Counted from the stretch's first letter, positions 25,474 through 34,530 are shown. The stretch: 50,173 nt of DNA from Collinsella aerofaciens (GCF_018785245.1 NZ_WQPL01000017.1:1-50173), one strand, 5' to 3'. Notes: generated by a model not told the origin, from the letters alone. Numbers and translations are program-made.

Positions 25474-25737
25474 AATGTCTCCTTTCCGTGTGGTGTACGT
25501 CGCGTTCGTTGCTCTCCGTGCGGCGTACGCCAAAAGTGCTGCAACAAGTATCGCCCAAGGGTGCCGATGCATGGGGCGGGAAGGACGAATTGCCGCCCCA
25601 CATTCCCGAATTGTTACTTTTGTTCCCGTTTGGATGTGGGATATTCAACAGCTGTAGAACATTGCGCCGCTGTATGTAATTGCCTACGTTTTAGGTTAGA
25701 TTCTCCTAAGGACAATTGACTTGTATTGGGGGTCCCT

Positions 25738-26409
25738 ATGAACGAAGCAGTTCCCACGGCGCCGGTAAGCGCCGAGTCGATGGCAAAGCAGGGTTGCGAA
25801 AAGCTCGGCTTGAACGCGTTTGATGCGTTGGTTCGCCGCGCCCGTACGTGCCGTCGCTTTGACGAGTCCATGCGCGTGCCGCGTGAGCTTTTGCTTGAGC
25901 TGGCGGAGCTGGCGCACCTGACTCCCTGTGGTGCCAATGCTCAGCGTCTTCGTTTTCATGTGGTGAGCGGTGCCGAGGATTGCGCGCGCGTATTTGATGA
26001 GCTCGCGTGGGCCGGTGCGCTTAAGGATTGGCCGGGTCCTGCCGAGGGTGAGCGCCCGACCGGCTACATCGCGATTTTGGCCGAGCGCGCCGTTCCGGGT
26101 AAGCCCGCCGCTCCCATTACCGAGGCCGACACGGGCATTGCCGCGCAGACGATGATGCTCGCCGCTCGCAGCGCCACGCCCGAGGTGGCAGCCTGCATGT
26201 TCAAAGCCTTTACGCCCCACGCGATCGATGCCATGGAGCTCGATAACGACAAGTATGAGCTCAAGCTGATCATGGCGTTTGGCGTTCCGGCCGAGACGCA
26301 GGTGATCGATGCGATCGATTCCAACCCCGACGGTTCAATTAATTACTGGCGCGACGAGGCACAGGTGCACCACGTACCCAAGCGCCCGCTTGCCGACGTA
26401 CTGGTGTAG
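25738..26409 (+). CDS. Nitroreductase-family flavoprotein
   Basis: 223 residues. The FMN-binding N-terminus RRARTCRRFDES and the ANAQRLRF segment (usual form P-S-x-x-N-x-Q-P-W/F) are visible. A central TGIAAQTMMLAA helix and C-terminal IMAFGVP complete the fold. Members use NAD(P)H and FMN to reduce nitro compounds, quinones or related substrates. The start at 25738 follows GGGGG; upstream TTG codons are less convincing. Substrate unknown. An R1 repeat lies 32 bases after the stop codon. Confidence 0.9.
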   Translation: MNEAVPTAPVSAESMAKQGCEKLGLNAFDALVRRARTCRRFDESMRVPRELLLELAELAHLTPCGANAQRLRFHVVSGAEDCARVFDELAWAGALKDWPGPAEGERPTGYIAILAERAVPGKPAAPITEADTGIAAQTMMLAARSATPEVAACMFKAFTPHAIDAMELDNDKYELKLIMAFGVPAETQVIDAIDSNPDGSINYWRDEAQVHHVPKRPLADVLV

Positions 26410-26441
26410 CTGAGCGTCGCCGTGGTGTGATCCGGCGGTGA

Positions 26442-26476
26442 ACCACCACAAAGGTGCCTGTCCCCTTTGTGGTGGT
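26442..26476. repeat. R1 palindromic repeat, copy 2 (inverted loop)
   Basis: Arms ACCACCACAAAGG and CCTTTGTGGTGGT, loop tgcctgtcc, the reverse orientation of copy 1. It lies 32 bases after the nitroreductase stop and 15 bases before the next start codon. Translated in frame it would falsely add a CPLCGG-containing N-terminus to the phosphatase. Confidence 0.92.
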
Positions 26477-26491
26477 ACGAGAGGAGGACAT

Positions 26492-27034
26492 GTGGCCGAT
26501 CTGTATTTGGTGCGGCATGGGCAGACTGAGCTCAATGTGCAGAGCATTTTGCAGGGCTGGCACGATTCGCCGCTTACGGCGCGCGGGCGTCAGCAGGCGC
26601 TGGCGACGCGCGCGGCGTTTGCGGCGCGTGGCGTGGCCTTTGATCATGTGTATTCCTCGCCGTTGGGCCGGGCGCGGCATACGGCCGAGCTTATCGTTGG
26701 CGAGGGCCGTTCCATTGAGCTGGTCGATGACCTGCGTGAGTGGCATTTTGGCTCGCTGGAGGGCACATCAAATCGCGAGATGCCGCCGCAGCCCTGGGGT
26801 GATTATCCGGTTGCCTTTGGTGGCGAGTCGGAAGTGCAGCTTCAGTCGCGCATGGTCGCGGCGCTGTCCCGCATCATGGCCAGGCCGCAGCACGACTGCG
26901 TGCTGGCGGTTTCCCACGGCTCAGCCTGCCAGGAGTTTCTTGAGTATGTGACTGGCGAGGGAGAGCTGCCCGACAACGGTGCCGTGCTTCATTTTGGCTA
27001 TTGCGACGGGGCGTTTTCGCTCTTGGGTTGGTAA
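26492..27034 (+). CDS. Histidine phosphatase superfamily protein, first of a tandem pair
   Basis: 180 residues. The RHG motif (LYLVRHGQTELN) provides the catalytic His, and AVSHGSACQEF the second His. The size fits the small acid-phosphatase/GpmB-PhoE group that acts on small phosphomonoesters in the cytoplasm. I chose the GTG at 26492 because GAGGAGG lies four bases upstream; the longer in-frame ATG at 26438 lies in the R1 repeat and would translate it. A paralogue starts 17 bases after the stop, so the two form an operon. Confidence 0.9.
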   Translation: MADLYLVRHGQTELNVQSILQGWHDSPLTARGRQQALATRAAFAARGVAFDHVYSSPLGRARHTAELIVGEGRSIELVDDLREWHFGSLEGTSNREMPPQPWGDYPVAFGGESEVQLQSRMVAALSRIMARPQHDCVLAVSHGSACQEFLEYVTGEGELPDNGAVLHFGYCDGAFSLLGW

Positions 27035-27051
27035 CGAACGAAAGGACCCCT

Positions 27052-27687
27052 ATGAATAAAGATCTGTATCTGGTCCGTCATGGACAGACGATATTCAACC
27101 TTAAGCGTATCATTCAGGGGTGGAGTGACTCGCCGCTTACGCAGTTGGGCTGCGACCAGGCGGCGCGCGCCGGCATGTTTTTGCGTGCGCACGGCATTGA
27201 GCCCGACCACGCCTACACCTCGACGCTGCACCGCACCGAGCAGACCATCGCCAACCTGTGGCCGGGTCTTACCTACGAGCGCCTAGACGGTCTGCGCGAG
27301 TGGTTCTTTGGCGATTTTGAGGCTGAGCGCGTGGTGCTCATGCCCGAGCGCCCATGGCGCGACTTCTACCGCCAGTTTGGCGGCGAGGGACAGATGCAGG
27401 TGCGAGAGCGCATGGTGGCGACGTTGACCGATCTTATGCGTCGCCCGGACCACGAGCGCGTGCTCGCGGTGAGCCACGGCTCGGCCATCAAGGAGTTCAT
27501 GGACCATACCAAGGGCGCGGCGGCCGATGAACGCGATCGCGTTCCGGGCAACTGCTCGGTGCTACACTTTGCGTTTGACGACGAATCCGACACGTTTGAG
27601 CTGGTCGAAGTCTTTACGCAGGAGGATTACGCGCGCGAGCTGGGGCTTGAACCGCTCGTGGCTACTGCGGGTCCGCAGCGCGGATAA
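27052..27687 (+). CDS. Histidine phosphatase superfamily protein, second of a tandem pair
   Basis: 211 residues, with LYLVRHGQTIFN near the N-terminus and AVSHGSAIKEFMDH later. It is similar in plan to the preceding gene but about 30 residues longer, mainly after the second His, so it is a diverged tandem duplicate. The start at 27052 follows AAAGGA. A strong terminator follows at 27734. Substrate unknown. Confidence 0.92.
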   Translation: MNKDLYLVRHGQTIFNLKRIIQGWSDSPLTQLGCDQAARAGMFLRAHGIEPDHAYTSTLHRTEQTIANLWPGLTYERLDGLREWFFGDFEAERVVLMPERPWRDFYRQFGGEGQMQVRERMVATLTDLMRRPDHERVLAVSHGSAIKEFMDHTKGAAADERDRVPGNCSVLHFAFDDESDTFELVEVFTQEDYARELGLEPLVATAGPQRG

Positions 27688-27733
27688 CGCGAGCGCGACG
27701 GCACGGGTCGCCGGCATACTTCTCGACGCAAAA

Positions 27734-27774
27734 GGGGCGGAGATGCATGTACCTGCTGCATCTCCGCCCCCCTG
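27734..27774 (+). terminator. Intrinsic terminator between convergent genes
   Basis: Perfect 14-bp arms GGGGCGGAGATGCA and TGCATCTCCGCCCC with a 9-base loop, followed by cctgttt. It ends the phosphatase pair and may also serve the converging DUF1015 gene. Confidence 0.85.
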
Positions 27775-27816
27775 TTTGTTGAGCTGCCGATTTTTGTGCT
27801 GGGCGGTCTGGTCTTG

Positions 27817-28500
27817 CTAGAACCGCGCGACCTGGTGCGTGAGCAGACCTGTCGGAACTTGCGGCGCGGCGCCGCTGACCTGCGCGGCGGGGAAGAGCGC
27901 GGCAACGGTAAAGTTGAACGGCTCCTTGCCGGTGTACGTTCCGGCGGCACGGGCCTCATCGGCCAGCAGCTGCGACGCCCCGGTCAGAGCGGCGGCGTAG
28001 GCGGGGTCGTCGGCCAGTGCCGGCTCCGGTGCTTGGTCGAGCATAGCGCGGATGGCTCCGACGGCGTCCTCGCGCTTGACCTCCCACGCGCGGTGCGTAA
28101 TGCCCGCGGGGTCGGTGACGGCGTAGAGCGACGCGCCCTCTTTGGCGGCGCCCAGGATGATATCCATGACGGGCGAGGCCTCGTAGGCGAGCGACACGGG
28201 GCGCGGCTGCACCTTGAGCTCGGCGATCGCGCGCGCGGCGGCGGCCACGTCAGCGCTGGCATCGCCCTTGTCGCCTGCAAGTACACTCGTCGGGCAAATC
28301 GCCACAACACCCGTCACGCGCCCCGGCTCCCCCGAACATTCGTACACGTAATACGCCGCACCCGGGTCCTTGAGCATCAGACCATCGGCAATGGATCCGC
28401 GCAGAGCATCGTTGCCGCTCAGGATGCTGCCCATTGCAGGCAGCGCCTCGAGCACGCGGTCCTGAGCTGGGCGGATGCAGGGAAACGGAAGTGCTTTCAT
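27817..28500 (-). CDS. Short DUF1015-family protein
   Basis: 227 residues, whereas DUF1015 proteins are usually about 400. The N-terminus ALPFPCIRPA and AYYVYECSGEPGRVTGVVAIC resemble the first half of DUF1015; the rest is reduced. In many bacteria DUF1015 sits next to serine biosynthesis genes, and here serA and serC lie just upstream on the same strand, which supports the assignment. Function of the family is unknown. It is either a naturally short version or a degenerating copy, though the frame is open and codon use is normal. It starts 39 bases after the M20 peptidase stop. Confidence 0.6.
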   Translation of the reverse strand: MKALPFPCIRPAQDRVLEALPAMGSILSGNDALRGSIADGLMLKDPGAAYYVYECSGEPGRVTGVVAICPTSVLAGDKGDASADVAAAARAIAELKVQPRPVSLAYEASPVMDIILGAAKEGASLYAVTDPAGITHRAWEVKREDAVGAIRAMLDQAPEPALADDPAYAAALTGASQLLADEARAAGTYTGKEPFNFTVAALFPAAQVSGAAPQVPTGLLTHQVARF

Positions 28501-28539
28501 GGGCGGTCCTAACGCACGAGTCGGTTTGTTCGCGGCTTA

Positions 28540-29760
28540 TTATGCCCCAACTTGGCCGCTCGCGTCCCAGAGCACGTTATCGGCGAGCGCGATTAGCACC
28601 TGCTGACAACGAACGATATCGGCGTGGGGCACATATTCGTTGGGCTTGTGCGCGAGCGCGAGCGACCCGGGACCGTAGCTCATGCAATTGCGGTTGCCTG
28701 TCTTGCCGGCGATGACGGCGGTGTCGGTGTAGCCGGTAAAGAAGCCGACGGTCGTGTCCGCGTCCGTCACGTCATCGGCTGCACGCTTGAGCGCTGCTAG
28801 AAGGGGAGAGTTCGGGTCACGCTCGATGGCGGGGCGGTCGCCCGTCACGGTATAGGTGCCGCGGCAACCGGGAACGGCGGCTTCGGCAACGGCGATGGCC
28901 TGCTCTACCATGCGCGTCGCGGCGGCCGTATCGGTCGGCGGGGTCAGGCGCATGTCGACCCAGACCTTGGCATGGTCTGGCACCACATAGGGACGATAGC
29001 CGCCCTCGATCTGCCCAAACGTAATGGTCGAGGGTCCCAACTCACTGTGCGCGGGCAGCGCCGCAAACGCGCGGCGAAGCGAGCATACGGCCTCGGCCAT
29101 GGCGGCGACGGCATCCGCGCCCTTCCAGGGCTGGCTCGCATGCGCCGTCACGCCAGCCATTTCAATCTCGAACCACGTACGCCCCTTGTGCGCCACCTGG
29201 ATCTGTCCGTCGGTGGGCTCGGTGTCCAGCACCCATTCACGCGAGCCGACCCAGTCAGCATCGATCGCGGCTTCTGAGCCGCGCATAAAATCTTCCTCGT
29301 CGACCGAGCAGATGAGCGAAAAGCCGTGGCGGGGCAGCGCGCCATCCGCCACCACGCGCTCGAGCGTATGGACCAGTGCGGCAATGGCGCAAGCCAGTCC
29401 ACCCTTCATGTCGCAGGCGCCGCGGCCATAGAGTTTGTTGTTGCGCACAACCGCCCCGAGCGGCGGCGTGTCCGCGTCCCAGCCATCGCCCAAGGTTACG
29501 GTATCCATATGGCAGATATAGACGAGTCGCGGCTCGTCGCTTTGGCCCGGCACGGTGACCATGAGGTTGCGGCGCCCGGGGAGTACTTCGAGCTCTGCAA
29601 TTTGCACGGCATGGAGCACCGGATGGCTCAGCTGCGCCACCCGTTCCTCAACCAACGCTTTGATATAGCGCTCAATTTCGTCCTCATACGCACCTGGGTC
29701 GGAACTGTCGATCCGCATGAGTCCTTGCGTAAGCCGCCAAGCAAAATCTGTATCAACCAT
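28540..29760 (-). CDS. M20-family peptidase (ArgE/DapE/ACY1-like)
   Basis: 406 residues. Metal-site motifs: YICHMDTVTLGD with H84 and D86, YGRGACDMKGG with the bridging Asp (D117), VDEED with the catalytic Glu, DTEPTD and the C-terminal His in YVPHADI. The dimerisation domain lies between. The family removes N-acyl groups or cleaves dipeptides; the exact substrate is open. The ATG at 29760 follows GAGGT. A terminator separates it from serA, so it has its own promoter or depends on read-through. Confidence 0.92.
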   Translation of the reverse strand: MVDTDFAWRLTQGLMRIDSSDPGAYEDEIERYIKALVEERVAQLSHPVLHAVQIAELEVLPGRRNLMVTVPGQSDEPRLVYICHMDTVTLGDGWDADTPPLGAVVRNNKLYGRGACDMKGGLACAIAALVHTLERVVADGALPRHGFSLICSVDEEDFMRGSEAAIDADWVGSREWVLDTEPTDGQIQVAHKGRTWFEIEMAGVTAHASQPWKGADAVAAMAEAVCSLRRAFAALPAHSELGPSTITFGQIEGGYRPYVVPDHAKVWVDMRLTPPTDTAAATRMVEQAIAVAEAAVPGCRGTYTVTGDRPAIERDPNSPLLAALKRAADDVTDADTTVGFFTGYTDTAVIAGKTGNRNCMSYGPGSLALAHKPNEYVPHADIVRCQQVLIALADNVLWDASGQVGA

Positions 29761-29844
29761 AGGCACCTCACAGATAGTTAGGTCAACATACAGATTGTAT
29801 GCCAAGAAGCGGCTCGGTGCATTTAATGGAGGGCTCACAAAAAC

Positions 29845-29874
29845 GGGGACGCCTCTCGTGCGAAAGGCGCCCCC
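29845..29874 (-). terminator. Terminator after serA
   Basis: On the minus strand, arms GGGGGCGCCT and AGGCGTCCCC with a 10-base loop, followed by GTTTTTG. It should end the serC-serA transcript. Confidence 0.8.
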
Positions 29875-29937
29875 GCGGGCATTCAATGTCAGCGACGGGC
29901 AGGCCACATGGGGAACTGCCCGTCAGATCAGCCGGCG

Positions 29938-31101
29938 CTATTTGATCACGCGCACGCGATACATCGACGGAATCTGCTTGAGCGCCTCGATGGTGCTGCT
30001 GTCCAGGTGCTCGTCGGTGTCGAACATGGTGTAGGCGTTCTCGCCGGCAGACTCGTTGGTCATACGCTGCACGTTGGCGTTGTCCTTGGCCAGGATGGCC
30101 GTGATCTGGCCGATCATGTTGGGCACGTTGGCATGCAGGCAGGCAATGCGGCTTGCAGCGCGCGCCTTGCCCATGCTGCAAGCGGGGTAGTTGACGCTGT
30201 GGGCGATGTTACCGTTCTCCAGGTAATCCTTGAGCTCGCTGATGGCCATATCGGCGCAGTTGGCCTCGGCCTCACCGGTGCCGGCGCCCGAGTGCGTGGT
30301 GATAAACGTGTTGGGCATCTTGACGGTCTTGGGCGTGGCAAAGTCGCAGCTAAACCAGTTCAGCTTGCCCTCGCGCAGGGCGGCGTCGACGGCGTCCTCG
30401 TCAATGATGGTCTCGCGTGCGTAGTTGATCAGCACGGCGTCCGGGGCCATCAGGTTGATCTGCTCGGTGCTGATCATGCCGATGGTGTCGGCCTTGCTGG
30501 GCACGTGCACGGTGAGGTAGTCGCAGCCGCGGCAGAGATCCTCGAGCGTGCCCACGCGCTGCACCTCGCGGCTCAGCACCCACGCGTGCTCAACGGAAAT
30601 GAACGGGTCGTAGCCGTAGACATCCATGCCCAGGTCGACGCAGGCGTTGGCGACCTTGGAGCCTACGTTGCCCAGACCGATGACGCCGATGCGCTTGCCT
30701 TTAAGCTCTCGGCCCACAAAGGCCTTCTTGGCCTTTTCGGCATCGACCTGAATCTCGGGGTCGTCGGCGTTGTCGCGCACCCAGTTCATCGACTGTACTA
30801 CGCCGCGGCTCGAGAGCACCAGCATGCCCAGGACGAGCTCCTTGACGGCGTTGCTGTTGGCGCCGGGGGAGTTAAAGACGACGACGCCCTTCTTGGCGTA
30901 CTCCTCGACGGGGATGTTGTTGACGCCGGCGCCGCAGCGGGCGATGGCGCGGATGCCCTCGGGCAGCTCGTAGCCGTGCAGGTCGGTCGAGCGCATCAGG
31001 ATCGCGTCGGCCTCCTCGGCGGTGCTTACAAACTCGTAGCCTTCGCCAAACTCGACTTTGCCGTCTTTAGTGATGTCATCGATGGTCTTAATCTTACGCA
31101 T
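29938..31101 (-). CDS. serA: D-3-phosphoglycerate dehydrogenase
   Basis: 387 residues, the short form with one C-terminal ACT domain and no intervening domain. It oxidises 3-phosphoglycerate with NAD in the first step of serine synthesis. Visible are GLGNVGSKVANACVDLGM (NAD-binding glycine motif), HVPSKADT, the catalytic Arg/Glu/His segments (NYARETIID and THSGAGT), and the ACT domain from about 315 (ANVPNMIGQITAILAKDNAN), which probably binds serine for feedback control. The start follows AAGGAG. It lies 72 bases after serC on the same strand. Confidence 0.94.
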   Translation of the reverse strand: MRKIKTIDDITKDGKVEFGEGYEFVSTAEEADAILMRSTDLHGYELPEGIRAIARCGAGVNNIPVEEYAKKGVVVFNSPGANSNAVKELVLGMLVLSSRGVVQSMNWVRDNADDPEIQVDAEKAKKAFVGRELKGKRIGVIGLGNVGSKVANACVDLGMDVYGYDPFISVEHAWVLSREVQRVGTLEDLCRGCDYLTVHVPSKADTIGMISTEQINLMAPDAVLINYARETIIDEDAVDAALREGKLNWFSCDFATPKTVKMPNTFITTHSGAGTGEAEANCADMAISELKDYLENGNIAHSVNYPACSMGKARAASRIACLHANVPNMIGQITAILAKDNANVQRMTNESAGENAYTMFDTDEHLDSSTIEALKQIPSMYRVRVIK

Positions 31102-31173
31102 GGAAAAACTCCTTAGCAGGTTTTGATCTAAACAAGGTGGTCTGAGGTGGCTGGTCGGCCCGCGGGTTGCGGG

Positions 31174-32298
31174 CTAGTTAGATCGCGGACTCAAACTATG
31201 CTGCGCTTCGAAGTCTTTCATGTACGAGGCCAGTGCCTGCACGTCTTCCATAGTTACGGCGTTGTAGACGCTGGCGCGCATGCCGCCCACCAGGCGATGG
31301 CCCTTGACATTTTGAATCTGGTGCTCGGCCGCGCCAGCGACAAAGGCCGCGTCGAGCTCGGCGTCGCCGGTGCGGAAGGTGACGTTGGCGATGGAGCGGC
31401 TGTCGACCTGCGTGGTGCCATGGAACAGCACGCTGTGCTCGAGCAGGTCGTAGAGCAGGTTGGCTTTGGCCCAGTTGCGCTCGGCCATGGCGGCAAGTCC
31501 GCCGGTCTCCTCGACCCAGCGGAACACCTTGCCGCACACGTAGATGCCAAAGGTGTTGGGCGTGTTGAGCATAGAGCCCTTGGCGGCCTGGGTCTTAAGG
31601 TCCATGTACTGCGGCGTCTGCGCAAAAGCGGGGCCATCTGCGATGAGGTCGTCGCGCACGATGACCACGGTCACGCCCGCGGCACCGGCGTTTTTCTGCG
31701 CGCCGGCGTAAATGAGCCCGTAGCGCTCAACATTGAGCGGCTGCGACAGAAAGCAGCTCGAGACATCGGCGACCAGCGGCACATCGCCGCAAGCGGGCAG
31801 CTCGCGGTACATGGTGCCAAAGATGGTGTTGTTCTGGCAGATGTAGACGTAGTCGAGCCCGTCGCCCGCGGCCTCGGCGGCAATGCGCGCGTTGATGTCG
31901 GCCATGTCGGGGATGCGGTCGAAATTGGTGTCCTCGGAGCTCGCGAGGAGCACGGCCTCGCCGTACTTGGCGGCCTCCTTGTACGCCTTGTTGGCAAAGT
32001 TGCCGGTCACGACGTAGCCGGCGCGGCCGCGGCGCATGAGGTTCATGGGGATGCCCGCAAACTGCAGCGTGGCGCCGCCCTGCAAAAACAGGACGCGGTA
32101 GTTGTCCGGGATGCTCAGCAGACGGCGCAGGGTTGTCTCGGCGTCGTCGATGATCTGCTGGTACATGCTAGATCGATGGCTCATCTCGAGCACGGACATG
32201 CCGCAACCGCGGTAGTCCATCATCTCGTCGGCGATCTCGGCGAGCACGCTTGTGGGCAGTGCGGCCGGGCCAGCTGAGAAGTTGTGCACACGTGCCAT
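31174..32298 (-). CDS. serC: Phosphoserine aminotransferase
   Basis: 374 residues, class-V PLP enzyme. It starts with NFSAGPAALPTSVL, has SHRSSMYQ and the PLP lysine in AGAQKNAGAAG, and ends with RASVYNAVTMEDV. It converts 3-phosphohydroxypyruvate and glutamate to phosphoserine, the step after SerA. First gene of the serC-serA unit; AGGGG precedes the ATG at 32298. serB is not in the window; one of the HAD enzymes could fill that role, but nothing links them. Confidence 0.95.
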   Translation of the reverse strand: MARVHNFSAGPAALPTSVLAEIADEMMDYRGCGMSVLEMSHRSSMYQQIIDDAETTLRRLLSIPDNYRVLFLQGGATLQFAGIPMNLMRRGRAGYVVTGNFANKAYKEAAKYGEAVLLASSEDTNFDRIPDMADINARIAAEAAGDGLDYVYICQNNTIFGTMYRELPACGDVPLVADVSSCFLSQPLNVERYGLIYAGAQKNAGAAGVTVVIVRDDLIADGPAFAQTPQYMDLKTQAAKGSMLNTPNTFGIYVCGKVFRWVEETGGLAAMAERNWAKANLLYDLLEHSVLFHGTTQVDSRSIANVTFRTGDAELDAAFVAGAAEHQIQNVKGHRLVGGMRASVYNAVTMEDVQALASYMKDFEAQHSLSPRSN

Positions 32299-32438
32299 CT
32301 TCTAGTTCCCCTCGTAGTCGTTTGAACGTTCGGGATACTTTAGCACAGTGGAGCGTCAGGCGCGACCGCATCACGGTAAAACTCGAGTGCGCTGCTATGA
32401 TTTACAGGATGCTTACATGGGAAAGGCGGTCGCTAGGT

Positions 32439-34181
32439 CTATATCACCGGGATATACCGTGACAGGTACTCCTTGAGCGCCGGATCGCACACATAGAGGA
32501 ACGTTCCCAGCATGCCGCGCGTCATGAGGACGTAGTAGGCGTTGACGATGATCTTTTGCAAATCATCGTCGCTTGCCTTTTTCTTGGCAACGGCATCTTT
32601 GAAGTTCGCTCTGTTAACGTAGACTGCATCTTTGTTCGAATCGTAGTAAATGTCGGGACCCAGAATTACGAATCCGTAGTTGAGATCGTAGCCTTGTACC
32701 GTATGAATGCATCCGACTTCGTTGACGGCGTTGGCGGAGTTAACCCAATCCTTCTGGGTCGAGTTCCAGCGTTTGGGAATGCCCTCGATGACGATATCGA
32801 ACGCATCTTTATTGCTCTTGCTTTCCCATTTCCAAGCAAAACCGGCTGTCATACGGGACAGCCCAACTTCTTTTTCTTTGGCCTGCTGTAGGGAGCAGAA
32901 ATCTTCAAACCGGTCGACTATGCCAAACTGGTACCTGGGGATATCACTGTCAGGATCGCCGGCTTGCGAGTCGTAAGGCTGAGAGGCAAAGAGCTCATCA
33001 AACTTCATGCCGGCATGCATGTACGCTTTGTTATCAAGCAGGTCGTAGACGAAATCGAGGTACTCATCGCCGCCACGCACACGCATTTGGGTACTCAAGT
33101 TGAATTCTTCGGTCTCGATGCCAGCTTCTTCGAGTTGGTTGAGTCGCTGCTCAAGGCCATCTCGGTTGAGTCCCGATGCGCGGACTTGCTGTTTGGGGTC
33201 ATAGAACAGGTACGCCTTGTCGCAGCATTTGAAAATCCAATCCACCTGGTTACTCGTGCGCGGCAAGTTGAGTCGTTCGCATGTGTTGTAGAAAGCTCCG
33301 ATGCCGGCGCCGGCGGTCAAGTAGTTTCCCAGTCGGTGCGCCTCGTCGACAAGCAAGATGTCATACCGATCGTTTTTTGCGACATCGCTGGGGCTCAGGA
33401 TGTCGCCGGGCTTTAGCCCGGGGAGGAAGTGCGTGAGTTTTTTGAGCGTCTTGCTCAGAGACTCCATGGGCGTCACGAAGCCGACCCGCAGACCGGAAAG
33501 GTTCGGCTCATTTTTGATTTTGAACATGAGACTGATGGCGAGGATTGTTTTGCCTGTTCCCGGCGCGCCGTTCACGACGGTTACGCGCTCTTTCTTGGGA
33601 CCGCCGTGTTTAATGTCTTCATGCTCTTGCTCGAGCCGCCTGTAAATCGCCTCAATCGTTTCGTATTGATCGGGCGTGAGCGTTTTAAAGGGCGAGAATT
33701 TGAACAGGTCAGTGTTCTCGTGCTCTTCGATGGGGTGGATCGCATAGTTCTCTTCGCGAAGCTTCGTCCAGAGGTCTCTGAACTTCTGGCGATACTGAGG
33801 TCGCTCAAAATAATCGAACTGGGCATAGCCATTGTTGGCGTTGGTTACTTGGTATTTTTCGTCAGCGCAGAACAGCTCGATAAGTCGATTCTCAAACTCA
33901 AATGTTGCTGATTGATTGAAGGTTGGGTTGTCAATCAGAAGGGTCCGGTCGAAGTCTTTGTCCACGTTTGCGGCGTGTTGCTTCATGCGGCGTCGATAAT
34001 TGGTCGTTTGACCGATGTACGCCGTTTTGTTTTTGCTGTTGGTCAGGATGTAGAGAACAGGCCAGCTTTCGTCGTGGTGCGACCCTGGCTTTGGCGTGCC
34101 AAAGTCTTGCAGCGATTTGCTTGTCTCGAAGGGCTGGGGTAGGGGAAGCGTGTATTGCCGAAGGGCGAACTCGTTACTCAT
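32439..34181 (-). CDS. GIY-YIG nuclease fused to DUF2075 helicase-like ATPase
   Basis: 580 residues. The GIY-YIG domain spans about 40-125 (VLYILTN 42-48, AYIGQTT 54-60, Arg 63-65, Glu near 97-102). A DUF2075 P-loop domain follows: Walker A NGAPGTGKT (204-212), Walker B DILLVDEAHRL (D279, E280), a YLFYDPKQQ motif, HTVQGYDLNYG and a C-terminal MTRG motif, as in SF1 helicases. It likely cuts and remodels nucleic acid. GC is clearly lower than in neighbouring housekeeping genes. The start follows AAAGGCGG and overlaps the MazG-like gene by eight bases, so the two are coupled. Confidence 0.9.
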   Translation of the reverse strand: MSNEFALRQYTLPLPQPFETSKSLQDFGTPKPGSHHDESWPVLYILTNSKNKTAYIGQTTNYRRRMKQHAANVDKDFDRTLLIDNPTFNQSATFEFENRLIELFCADEKYQVTNANNGYAQFDYFERPQYRQKFRDLWTKLREENYAIHPIEEHENTDLFKFSPFKTLTPDQYETIEAIYRRLEQEHEDIKHGGPKKERVTVVNGAPGTGKTILAISLMFKIKNEPNLSGLRVGFVTPMESLSKTLKKLTHFLPGLKPGDILSPSDVAKNDRYDILLVDEAHRLGNYLTAGAGIGAFYNTCERLNLPRTSNQVDWIFKCCDKAYLFYDPKQQVRASGLNRDGLEQRLNQLEEAGIETEEFNLSTQMRVRGGDEYLDFVYDLLDNKAYMHAGMKFDELFASQPYDSQAGDPDSDIPRYQFGIVDRFEDFCSLQQAKEKEVGLSRMTAGFAWKWESKSNKDAFDIVIEGIPKRWNSTQKDWVNSANAVNEVGCIHTVQGYDLNYGFVILGPDIYYDSNKDAVYVNRANFKDAVAKKKASDDDLQKIIVNAYYVLMTRGMLGTFLYVCDPALKEYLSRYIPVI

Positions 34182-34530
34182 GGTGGTCCGCCTTTCTATA
34201 TTCGCTGGAGCTGGTGTCGACGGGATAGCGCTCGCCATTGCGTTTGAGTTTGGACGAGAGCGCCTTTGGGAGGTCGATTCCGTTTAGGTCGGCGAAACGC
34301 AGGAGAAAGAGGAGCGTGTCAGCGACTTCGTCTTCGATGGCTTGGCGCTGATCAGGGTTATCGAACATTTCTGCAATGCGCTCGTCGCTCATAAAGCGGA
34401 AAAGCTGCAGCAGTTCGGAGGCTTCGGTTGCCATGCCGATGGCGAGCTCTTTTGGCGTGTGATATTTGCGCCAATCGCGCGCATCACAAAAATCTCTGAC
34501 TTGTTCCGTCATGGCATTGAGCTTGTCCAT
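34174..34530 (-). CDS. MazG-like nucleotide pyrophosphohydrolase
   Basis: 118 residues, a single all-alpha MazG/RS21-C6-type domain. The metal-binding acidic pattern is visible: ELAIGMATEASELLQLF (EExxE-like) and EDEVADTLLFLLRFAD (ExxD). It hydrolyses NTPs or dNTPs to monophosphate and pyrophosphate. I chose the ATG at 34530, nine bases after a G-rich binding site; an in-frame TTG at 34539 abuts it. Its stop overlaps the start of the GIY-YIG/DUF2075 gene. The pairing suggests a combined nucleotide- and nucleic-acid-directed function. Confidence 0.9.
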   Translation of the reverse strand: MDKLNAMTEQVRDFCDARDWRKYHTPKELAIGMATEASELLQLFRFMSDERIAEMFDNPDQRQAIEDEVADTLLFLLRFADLNGIDLPKALSSKLKRNGERYPVDTSSSEYRKADHHE

